25,160 nucleotides of DNA from assembly GCA_004559845.1 (NCBI GenBank), contig SFWW01000017.1:1-25160 (forward strand). Reading direction: 5' to 3'. The notes beneath the pieces were generated by a model. The model was not told where the DNA came from and searched no databases. It saw nothing but the letters and a program-made list of their open reading frames with translations. Source of the stretch: a bacterium. Its GTDB lineage: Bacteria > Bacteroidota > Bacteroidia > Bacteroidales > Muribaculaceae. Each line of letters begins with the position of its first letter. The first letter of the stretch is position 1. This document shows positions 14,712 to 20,887 of this stretch, one piece after another. The translations under genes and the position numbers were made by a program.

Positions 14712-15069
14712 TAACACGATGAATAAAGAATTTGATTTCAGCCAAGTGGGCAAACGAATGCCTTACAGCGTGCCGGATGACTTTTTCGGCGAATTGGAAG
14801 AAAATGTGATGCGCCAAGCCTCTGCCATTGCGGCAGAGCCCAAACCGTCGGCTTGGCGTAAACGCATCGCTTGGGGCACTTGCATCAGCGCAGCCGCTGC
14901 CGTTGCGCTCTTGCTAACGGTGAACGTGAATTCAACGAAGGCGGCTGATGATGTGTCGGAAGAAGCCGTGAATGTGGCATTCGCCCAACTCGCCCCGGAA
15001 GATCAAGCATTTCTGCTGGAGGTGTGGGAAGATAGCGAGATGATGGATGAACAAACTGAATGGTATTAA
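14704..15069 (+). CDS. Small single-pass membrane protein, putative anti-sigma factor
   Basis: 121 residues with a cytoplasmic N-terminal part (VGKRMPYSVPDDFF, a motif common in small Bacteroidetes sigma-partner proteins), one membrane helix at about 55-74 (alanine-rich, preceded by WRKRIAW) and an acidic periplasmic tail (about 75-121). The 8-nt overlap with the sigma gene favours the first ATG; an alternative ATG lies at 14719. Position, topology and motif suggest it tethers or inhibits the sigma factor, but there is no recognisable zinc-binding anti-sigma domain, so this is inference. Confidence 0.75.
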   Translation: MIDNTMNKEFDFSQVGKRMPYSVPDDFFGELEENVMRQASAIAAEPKPSAWRKRIAWGTCISAAAAVALLLTVNVNSTKAADDVSEEAVNVAFAQLAPEDQAFLLEVWEDSEMMDEQTEWY

Positions 15070-15088
15070 CAATTAATTGATATTGAAC

Positions 15089-15610
15089 ATGATGAAACAC
15101 TTAATGAAAATTGTGCTGGTGGCGATATTGAGCATCGCATCAAGCACCATGGCAATGGCACAAAAGCAAGATGGCGACAAAAAACGCCTCTCGCGCGAAC
15201 AATTAGCAGAAAAAATGGCACGGCACATTGCCAAAAAATTGGCATTTACCGATGAGCAAACCCAAAAATTTGTGGATGCTTACAGCCGTCAACAAAAAGA
15301 GATTTGGGCATTGGGCGAAAACAAGCATCCGCAGAATGTGCAAGAACGGTTCGACAGAAGCGAAAAAATTCTCTCCATCCGTAAAAAATATTATAAAGAA
15401 TACGCTTCTTTCCTCTCTGAAGAGCAAGTCAATCGCGTGTACGACATCGACCGCCGCCAAATGAAGCAAATGGTGGACAAAAACAAAAAGGATGCTAAAT
15501 CAAGGCGCAAAAATGCCCAAAAAGAAAAAGCGAAAGCCAAAAAACAGCGAGCCAAAGCGCAGAAAGAAAGGGCTAAGAAGAACAAAAAGTCGCAAAATTA
15601 TTCTGATTAA
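15089..15610 (+). CDS. LTXXQ/Spy-like periplasmic protein with lysine-rich tail
   Basis: 173 residues from ATG 15089 (an upstream in-frame TTG at 15077 is less likely). Signal peptide covers about the first 25 residues, ending AMAQ. Two LTXXQ-like motifs, FTDEQ and LSEEQ, lie in a helical body, as in Spy/CpxP-type stress chaperones (DUF4890-like). The last 50 residues are almost entirely Lys, Ala, Arg, Gln and Glu (repeats of KAKKQRAKAQKERAKKNKK), strongly basic. Third gene of the sigma operon, 19 nt after the membrane protein, so it may act as the stress sensor or as an effector of the sigma factor. Folding-helper function is by family analogy only. Confidence 0.82.
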   Translation: MMKHLMKIVLVAILSIASSTMAMAQKQDGDKKRLSREQLAEKMARHIAKKLAFTDEQTQKFVDAYSRQQKEIWALGENKHPQNVQERFDRSEKILSIRKKYYKEYASFLSEEQVNRVYDIDRRQMKQMVDKNKKDAKSRRKNAQKEKAKAKKQRAKAQKERAKKNKKSQNYSD

Positions 15611-15615
15611 TCATC

Positions 15616-15655
15616 ATCCCACCATCTTGCCTCTCTGCAGGCATCGTGGTGGGAT
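15616..15655 (+). terminator. Terminator-like hairpin after the sigma-factor operon
   Basis: Perfect 9-bp ATCCCACCA/TGGTGGGAT stem with an inner TGCC/GGCA stem, 5 nt after the stop codon. Only AATTT follows, so intrinsic termination would be weak. The left arm can instead pair with 15661-15669. Confidence 0.55.
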
Positions 15656-15665
15656 AATTTGATGG

Positions 15666-15740
15666 TGGGTGCTGGATTTGACGGTATGGAAATAAACAAA
15701 AAGCCGACTTTTTGTTCATTTCCATCCATCCCAACACCCA
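15666..15740. repeat. 75-nt long imperfect inverted repeat (hairpin)
   Basis: The central 18-nt arms 15686-15703 and 15708-15725 (ATGGAAATAAACAAAAAG and its partner) have one mismatch and a 4-nt CCGA loop. The pairing extends through GACGG/CCATC and TGGGTGCTGG/CCAACACCCA (one mismatch each) past a small bulge, giving about 33 paired positions. No ORF and no transposase nearby. It could be a MITE relic, an RNA structure or a bidirectional terminator element. Confidence 0.7.
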
Positions 15741-15857
15741 TCCCTCCAAACCTCACCAAATCAAGCAGCCGCTATCAAAAATGGCTGTAAATGAAAGAGC
15801 CGTAACGCATTGATGCGATTGGGTGGCAGAAAAGGCGAAAATATGCAGAAAAATTGT

Positions 15858-15865
15858 TACTTTTG
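15858..15865 (+). promoter_or_regulatory. -7 element of the acyltransferase gene
   Basis: TACTTTTG, a perfect TAnnTTTG, 27 nt before the start codon. The -33 position shows no TTTG. The leader would be only about 20 nt. Confidence 0.55.
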
Positions 15866-15891
15866 CGGGAGTAAGCAATTTTTGAAAGCAA

Positions 15892-16878
15892 ATGAAGACC
15901 GGATTGCAACGCGAAGCATGGCTCGATTATGTGCGCTTTTTTAGCATTTTCTTGGTGATTGTGTTTCACACGCCGCCACGGTTGGCGCTATTTGATGATG
16001 CGGTGATTTTAAATCTTCGCGTGCCGGTGTTTTTTTGCATTTCGGGTTTTCTTTACAGTTTCGACCGTAGACCTCGTTTCTTCGATTATGTAAAGCATCG
16101 CGCCAAGCAAATTTTGGTACCTTATTGCACCTTTTTCGTGGCATTTTATGCGCTGTGGCTGATGGTGGGTCGCAGCATGGTGGGTGCTGAAGAAGAAGCC
16201 ATCAGTGTGTGGGCGCCCGTGGTGGAATTCATTAGTGGCAATCCGCAAACGGTGGTAGCGCCATTTTGGTATATAGCTTGCCTTTTCACCATTCAAATGC
16301 TGTATCGCGGCATTGAGTGCTTGGTGAAGCGCACTTGGGTGCTTCCCACCTGTGTGATCGGCAAGATTTGGAACATTGGCAATGCGCTGCTGTTTTTGCC
16401 CTTTTATGCCTTAGGCAATTGCTGTAAGGGGCTGCTTTCGCGCCTTGAATTTCGCACGCCGCCGGGTGCTGCCATTTGGGTGGCGATGGCGGCGGCATCC
16501 ATCGTGGTGATGGTGCAGGCGGAGAACCACAGAGAGAGCGACCCCCAAATGTATCACATCGTGCGCATTGGTGCCGGACTGATGGTCATCCCTTGCTATT
16601 TTTGTTTGGCAAAATGGATAGCCGGCAGGTGCGGGCATCGGCGCGTGATAGAATTTGTGGTGGTGAGCGGCACGGTGTATTTAGGTTTGCAAAACTACTG
16701 CATCGGCATCGCCAAAATGGTGCTCAACCGCGTGTTTTACGACGGCGTGCTTCTCGACCACATTTGGCTCAAATTCGTGATTGCCGTGGCAGTGATGATA
16801 GCCATCTATCCCATAGCATGGGCTATCGACCGCTATGCCCCCTGGTTCATCGGCAAAGGCAAATATTTTGAAAATTGA
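15892..16878 (+). CDS. Acyltransferase-3 family integral membrane protein
   Basis: 328 residues with about nine hydrophobic segments. The N-terminal block WLDYVRFFSIFLVIVFHT carries the family residues Asp12, Arg15 and His26, and VPVFFCISGFLYSF follows at 44-57 as in AT3 (OafA/WecH-type) proteins, which acylate cell-surface glycans or other envelope molecules. The segment between about 140 and 165 (IECLVKRTWVLPTCVIGKIWN) is short and not very hydrophobic where relatives usually carry two membrane helices, so the protein may have lost a piece (from memory of family topology). No glycan gene cluster adjoins, so the acceptor is unknown. Confidence 0.85.
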   Translation: MKTGLQREAWLDYVRFFSIFLVIVFHTPPRLALFDDAVILNLRVPVFFCISGFLYSFDRRPRFFDYVKHRAKQILVPYCTFFVAFYALWLMVGRSMVGAEEEAISVWAPVVEFISGNPQTVVAPFWYIACLFTIQMLYRGIECLVKRTWVLPTCVIGKIWNIGNALLFLPFYALGNCCKGLLSRLEFRTPPGAAIWVAMAAASIVVMVQAENHRESDPQMYHIVRIGAGLMVIPCYFCLAKWIAGRCGHRRVIEFVVVSGTVYLGLQNYCIGIAKMVLNRVFYDGVLLDHIWLKFVIAVAVMIAIYPIAWAIDRYAPWFIGKGKYFEN

Positions 16879-16941
16879 GTCCTGAATTGCTTGAAAGCAT
16901 CGCCGCCAGTGCAGTTGTATTCACAGCGAAGGGGTGGAGGA

Positions 16942-17745
16942 TTAGTCGTCTTCGCCCACGAGGTCGCGCAGGATGCGCAGTTCGCTGTAGGCGAGTTTCA
17001 GGATATCATTGTCGATGCTGATGTATTCTTCCACGGGTCGCCCTTCATCGTTGAGGGTGTGTGCAAAGAGCCAGTCGTAGGTGTCTTTCAAATAAAAAGC
17101 GCGCGCCAGAGCTCCGTGCGAAGCGCCCGGAAGCCAATCGAAACGAAGTCGTGAGGTGAGGTTCTGCTCTTGCAGCCCTGCCACCACCTTTTTCGATTCG
17201 CTGATGCCCACTGCTCGGTCGGCAGTGCCGTGAATAATCCAGAATGGGAGTTCGCCCAATCCGGTTTGGTCTTTCAAGTAGCAACCGCCGCATAATGCGA
17301 TGCCGGCGGCAATTTTATTGGGATAAGTGCCGGCGAAATCCATAGTGCCGTATCCCCCCAAACTCATGCCCAGCACATAGATGCGCGATGCATCAATGCT
17401 ATAGTTTTGCTCCATCCATTCAATGATGTCCATCAGTTTCGACGGCTTCCACGCCTCGCCCGGATTTTGTGGAGCCACCACAAAGGCAGGCATATTCATT
17501 CCCTTTTTTATGGCGTCGAGCGTGCCATAGCGGAGCACTTGGTTGAGGTTATGGCCGCAGAGCGAGCGTCCGTGTAGAAACATCACGATGGCTTGCGGTT
17601 GCGCATCGGAGTAGCCTTCCGGGGTGTAAATCCAGAAAGGATAGCCATTTGGAGCGATGCGTTCGTGGGTTTTCATCACGCCCTGGGCGTGGGCGCTCAT
17701 AGCGAGCGTGAGAGCGGCAATTATGGTAAGAATCAATCGAGTCAT
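16942..17745 (-). CDS. Exported alpha/beta hydrolase (esterase/peptidase-like)
   Basis: 267 residues from ATG 17745, giving a good signal peptide (MTRLILTIIAALTLAMSAHA); a TTG ten codons upstream overlaps the promoter and is unlikely. The catalytic triad is readable: nucleophile Ser128 in GMSLGGYG, Asp176 in HGTADRAVG and His210 in GASHGA, with the oxyanion stretch MFLHGRS near 55. The fold resembles the feruloyl-esterase/PHB-depolymerase and phospholipase/carboxylesterase groups. Acts in the periplasm or outside the cell. Convergent with the acyltransferase gene and 63 nt from it. Substrate not deducible; polysaccharide esters are one possibility. Confidence 0.88.
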   Translation of the reverse strand: MTRLILTIIAALTLAMSAHAQGVMKTHERIAPNGYPFWIYTPEGYSDAQPQAIVMFLHGRSLCGHNLNQVLRYGTLDAIKKGMNMPAFVVAPQNPGEAWKPSKLMDIIEWMEQNYSIDASRIYVLGMSLGGYGTMDFAGTYPNKIAAGIALCGGCYLKDQTGLGELPFWIIHGTADRAVGISESKKVVAGLQEQNLTSRLRFDWLPGASHGALARAFYLKDTYDWLFAHTLNDEGRPVEEYISIDNDILKLAYSELRILRDLVGEDD

Positions 17746-17772
17746 AGTGTTTTCTTCTTGGGTTTCCAACCG

Positions 17773-17780
17773 CAAAGGTA
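17773..17780 (-). promoter_or_regulatory. -7 element of the alpha/beta hydrolase gene
   Basis: TACCTTTG on the minus strand, a perfect TAnnTTTG, 28 nt before the ATG at 17745. No clear -33 TTTG at 19-21 nt. Confidence 0.6.
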
Positions 17781-17887
17781 GTAATAAAACTCAAAATCGA
17801 GCACGCTAATTAGTGAATTTCAACAAATTTGACAATATTTATTGCAGAGCAATACCCAAACTGTAACGAAACAATTTTGCATCCCCC

Positions 17888-17900
17888 TGTAGGGGCGCAA
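17888..17900 (+). repeat. 13-bp repeat TGTAGGGGCGCAA (left partner)
   Basis: Exact inverted copy of 19428-19440; the two bracket metK with its promoter and leader. The preceding CCCCT lets it form a small local hairpin. Confidence 0.6.
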
Positions 17901-17975
17901 GCAAAATCTCATCAGCGCGTAGCGGAAAAGATGTGGTTTTTGGGCTATAGATTTCGCTGTTAGGATTATTTTGAT

Positions 17976-17983
17976 TACCTTTG
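17976..17983 (+). promoter_or_regulatory. -7 element of the metK promoter
   Basis: TACCTTTG, a perfect TAnnTTTG; TTTC lies at the -33 position 20 nt upstream. It implies a leader of about 135 nt, long for this window and fully occupied by the riboswitch-like structure. Confidence 0.7.
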
Positions 17984-18012
17984 CAGCCGCAAACAAAAAA
18001 TAGATATTAACC

Positions 18013-18128
18013 AAGGTGGAAAAATTTGGCTGCTTGCAACCACTTTAAAAAATGCTAAAACTGCGAATTATCCCTCTCACATTCACAGCATGATTAGCAT
18101 TTTTCCGCCATTAAAAATGATGGAAAAA
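18013..18128 (+). ncRNA. SAM-II-like riboswitch with start-codon sequestor, metK leader
   Basis: Aptamer 18013-18065. P1 is AAGGTGG (18013-18019) with CCACTTT (18040-18046). The 20-nt loop contains UUU and ends in UUGCAA directly before the P1 right strand. The 3' part reads AAAAAAUGCUAAAACUGCG. These are the SAM-II (metA motif) landmarks: UUU...UUGCA in loop 1 and AAAU..GCUAAAA in loop 3. Loop bases GCA (18036-18038) pair with UGC (18053-18055), leaving U18035 opposite U18056, as at the known SAM site. Expression platform: AAAAATGCTAA (18048-18058) is perfectly complementary to TTAGCATTTTT (18094-18104). TTTTTCC (18100-18106) is complementary to GGAAAAA (18122-18128), which ends on the A of the metK ATG. 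SAM binding should therefore hide the start codon. Family assignment is from memory of the consensus. Confidence 0.72.
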
Positions 18129-19417
18129 TGAATTATTTATTCACGTCAGAATCCGTTTCTGAAGGGCATCCCGATAAGGTTGCCGATCAAATTAGCGATG
18201 CTATTCTCGACCAATTTCTCGCTTTCGACCCACAGTCGAAAGTGGCGTGCGAAACCCTCGTTACCACCGGACAAGTGGTGCTTGCCGGCGAAGTGAAATC
18301 GTCGGCTTACATCGATTTGCCCGAAGTGGCACGGAAGGTGATTGATGGCATTGGCTACAACAAAAGCGAATACCAATTCGATGCCAGTTCGTGCGGCGTG
18401 CTCACAGCCATCCATGAGCAATCGGGCGACATTAACCGCGGTGTGGACCGCGAACAGCGTGCCCTGCAAGGTGCCGGCGACCAAGGCATGATGTTTGGCT
18501 ACGCGTGCACCGAAACGGCAAGTTATTTGCCGCTCACCCTCGATTTGGCTCACCTTTTGCTCATTAAATTGGCAAAACTCCGCAAGGGGCACGTGCTTCC
18601 CTATCTGCGCCCCGACGCCAAGAGCCAAGTGACGGTGGAATACGATAGCACCACCCACCGCCCGGTGCGCGTGCACACCATCGTAATCAGCACACAGCAC
18701 GACGAATTTGTGAATGCAAAGAAAGAGGGCATCTCGCAAGAAGAAGCCGACGCACGAATGCAAGAGCGCATCTACCACGATGTGAAAACGGTGCTCTTGC
18801 CCATGCTTGTAGAATCGCTTCCGCCTGCCACACAAGCGCTTTTCGACAATGAATTAAATTTGCTCGTGAATCCTACCGGCAAATTCGTGATTGGCGGACC
18901 TCACGGCGACACCGGGCTCACCGGCAGGAAAATTATTGTGGACACCTATGGCGGACGCGGCGCACACGGCGGCGGCGCTTTCTCGGGCAAGGACCCCAGC
19001 AAGGTGGACCGCAGCGCTGCCTATGCCGCACGCCACATTGCTAAAAATGCCGTGGCTGCCGGCATTGCCGAGGAAATGCTGGTGCAAATCAGTTATGCTA
19101 TCGGCAAGGCGGAACCGGTGAACTTTTTCGTGAACACCTATGGCACAAGCAAGGTGAAAGAAAGCGATGTCGAAATCGCGGAAAAGTTGCTCAATCTGTT
19201 CCCGCTCACGCCATTTGCTATTGAGGAACGCTTGAAATTGCGCCAACCCATCTACACCGAAACAGCCGCCTACGGACACATGGGCAGAACGCCTAAGGTG
19301 GTGACCAAACACTTCGCGTCGAAATACGAACACAAGGAGTTTGACCTTGAAGTGGAACTCTTCACGTGGGAAAAACTCGACCAGGTGGAAGCCATCAAAG
19401 CCGCTTTCAAATTGTAG
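18128..19417 (+). CDS. metK: S-adenosylmethionine synthase (methionine adenosyltransferase)
   Basis: Makes SAM from methionine and ATP in the cytosol; the product feeds methylation (for example by RsmA, encoded 2.7 kb downstream). 429 residues, slightly longer than the E. coli enzyme (384). Signature elements: FTSESVSEGHPDKVADQISD with the catalytic His14, ALQGAGDQGMMFGYACTET, the loop GGPHGDTGLTGRKIIVDTYG, and GGGAFSGKDPSKVDRSAAY. Nothing is missing. The ATG overlaps the proposed sequestor stem. A four-codon ORF (ATG at 18117) overlaps the start by TGA, possibly chance. Monocistronic, with feedback by SAM through its leader as the likely control. Confidence 0.97.
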   Translation: MNYLFTSESVSEGHPDKVADQISDAILDQFLAFDPQSKVACETLVTTGQVVLAGEVKSSAYIDLPEVARKVIDGIGYNKSEYQFDASSCGVLTAIHEQSGDINRGVDREQRALQGAGDQGMMFGYACTETASYLPLTLDLAHLLLIKLAKLRKGHVLPYLRPDAKSQVTVEYDSTTHRPVRVHTIVISTQHDEFVNAKKEGISQEEADARMQERIYHDVKTVLLPMLVESLPPATQALFDNELNLLVNPTGKFVIGGPHGDTGLTGRKIIVDTYGGRGAHGGGAFSGKDPSKVDRSAAYAARHIAKNAVAAGIAEEMLVQISYAIGKAEPVNFFVNTYGTSKVKESDVEIAEKLLNLFPLTPFAIEERLKLRQPIYTETAAYGHMGRTPKVVTKHFASKYEHKEFDLEVELFTWEKLDQVEAIKAAFKL

Positions 19418-19427
19418 AACCACCACA

Positions 19428-19440
19428 TTGCGCCCCTACA
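19428..19440 (-). repeat. 13-bp repeat TTGCGCCCCTACA (right partner)
   Basis: Exact reverse complement of 17888-17900, placed 11 nt after the metK stop. Similar GTAGGGGCGCAA sequences occur as dispersed intergenic repeats in other bacteria (from memory). Confidence 0.6.
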
Positions 19441-19465
19441 ATTAATTTGCTGTCCTACAGTGAGT

Positions 19466-19489
19466 TTTGCGCCCATTAATGGGCGCAAA
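19466..19489. terminator. 24-bp perfect palindrome, possible bidirectional terminator
   Basis: 12-nt arms TTTGCGCCCATT and its exact complement, in the space between the convergent metK and SDR genes. It folds to a GC-rich hairpin flanked by short T runs (TTTT before, AAATT after) but lacks a long T tract. It could also be a protein-binding site or a REP-like unit. Confidence 0.5.
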
Positions 19490-19545
19490 TTCAGGGGTTT
19501 TGCATAAATGAGAGCGTGAAACCGCGCTCGGTACAGCCTCAAAAG

Positions 19546-20280
19546 TTAATTTTTGATTTTCAGGTGGCGCCAAAGGGCTTTGGGGATGCGGCGCCAAAGC
19601 GCGGTGAGCAGGCGGTAGCGCCAATCAATCACCACGGTGTGTTTGCGGCATTTTATGGCTTTAACGATGCTTTTTGCCACTCGCTTCGGGTCCATCAGCA
19701 TCGGGTAAGTGTGTTGGTCGGAGAGCAGGGCAGTTGCCACAAAGCCCGGGCGAACGTCGGTGAATCGGATGGGCAGCCGGCGTATGTTTGCCAATTGTTC
19801 AAGCGCTTGCAGATACACATTTTGATACGCCTTCGAAGCGCTGTAGGCAGCCGCCACGCCCAAACCTTTGGTGCCCGCTATCGATGTGAGCGCGGCAATG
19901 TGTCCGCCACCGTGTGCTGCCATATAGGCAAAGGCGGCATCAATCATTCGGGTAAATCCGTCCACATTGGTGACGGCGGTACGCAGGTTGATTTCGGGCG
20001 AAAGATTCGGATTTTGCTTGCCGATACCCGAAGCATGGAAATAGAGGTCCATTCCGCCCATTTCATCGGCTAAATTCGCCAATTTTTCACCTGCGGAACA
20101 ATCACAGATATCCAGCACTGCCATAGAGGCTTGGAGGGGATATTGGTCGCAAATTTCCTGCAGCAAATCGGCACGCCTCGCCGCCACTCCCACTTGCCAG
20201 CCATCGGCAAGCAGCAAGAGCGCCACTTCGCGCCCCATGCCCGAGGAGGCCCCCACCACTATGGCTTTACGCTTACTCAT
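19546..20280 (-). CDS. Short-chain dehydrogenase/reductase (SDR)
   Basis: 244 residues, classical SDR fold. Nucleotide-binding GASSGMG at 10-16, HASG at 82-85 (in place of NAG), and the catalytic set Asn105, Ser133 (LTSIAG), Tyr146 and Lys150 (YSASK). The C-terminus is basic and tryptophan-rich (WRYRLLTALWRRIPKALWRH), which may associate with membrane. Last gene of a three-gene operon; its ATG overlaps the stop of the membrane protein by 8 nt (ATGAGTAA). Linkage to a flippase-like protein suggests a lipid-related substrate, but this is a guess. Confidence 0.9.
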   Translation of the reverse strand: MSKRKAIVVGASSGMGREVALLLLADGWQVGVAARRADLLQEICDQYPLQASMAVLDICDCSAGEKLANLADEMGGMDLYFHASGIGKQNPNLSPEINLRTAVTNVDGFTRMIDAAFAYMAAHGGGHIAALTSIAGTKGLGVAAAYSASKAYQNVYLQALEQLANIRRLPIRFTDVRPGFVATALLSDQHTYPMLMDPKRVAKSIVKAIKCRKHTVVIDWRYRLLTALWRRIPKALWRHLKIKN

Positions 20281-20860
20281 CTACTTGGGGTTGGGGAGAG
20301 GGCTTAGGGGCTTCGGCTTCTTCGCCGGTGTATGCCACGCCATTCACCACAATGGCTGTGGCAAACCGATTCGATTCGCCGCGCCACGGAAGCATTCCCT
20401 TAAATTCTTCATATTTCACGGTAAGACGGCGTCCGGTGGACTGAAATTGCGAAATTTTTGCTGCCAACGAATCGTTGCGCACGGTGAATTGAAAATCCGC
20501 CTTAAAGGCGCGCGTGGTGTCGGTGATAAATTTTTCGCTAATCATCGTCACCTCGTAGGTTTTGATAAAAGTGCCTTCGCTTTTCACCTTCAAAATCACG
20601 CCCGATTCTTCGCTCACGATGTAGGGATGGAAATAGCGAAGCCACAGCGCCGTGACCACTCCCACCACCAGCAGCGATATGCCGCCAATAATGAACCAGC
20701 GTTTTTTATTAGTGGAGCGCTCATAGGTGAGTTCACGCATTTCGCGTTCTTCGCGTTCTTCCGGCGTTTCCACCTCTTCCTGCTTCTCCGGCTTTTGGGA
20801 CTCGGATTCCTTGGAGGAGTAGAAATGGTCGTCGTATTCTTCGCTAAACAGACTTTTCAT
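20273..20860 (-). CDS. Single-pass membrane protein of unknown function
   Basis: 195 residues, not recognised as a named family. The acidic, charged N-terminal half (about 1-50, rich in Glu/Lys) should be cytoplasmic. One membrane helix (WFIIGGISLLVVGVVTALWL) spans about 55-74. The rest is an extracytoplasmic beta-rich domain (about 75-180) ending in a Pro/Glu tail. It sits between a flippase-like protein (27 nt upstream) and the SDR (8-nt overlap), so the three are one transcript. Real gene by length, operon position and codon pattern; function open. Confidence 0.8.
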   Translation of the reverse strand: MKSLFSEEYDDHFYSSKESESQKPEKQEEVETPEEREEREMRELTYERSTNKKRWFIIGGISLLVVGVVTALWLRYFHPYIVSEESGVILKVKSEGTFIKTYEVTMISEKFITDTTRAFKADFQFTVRNDSLAAKISQFQSTGRRLTVKYEEFKGMLPWRGESNRFATAIVVNGVAYTGEEAEAPKPSPQPQVDE

Positions 20861-20887
20861 ATTTCATTTTCTTTTCAAAATTCAAAC

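Noticed and set aside
18117..18131. Four-codon ORF (ATG ATG GAA AAA TGA) overlapping the metK start as a leader peptide
   Set aside because: Too short and without regulatory codons; the same bases are explained by the start-codon sequestor stem.
17888..19440. Considered as a composite mobile element because of terminal inverted repeats
   Set aside because: No transposase or target duplication; the cargo is a core metK gene with its own regulated leader.
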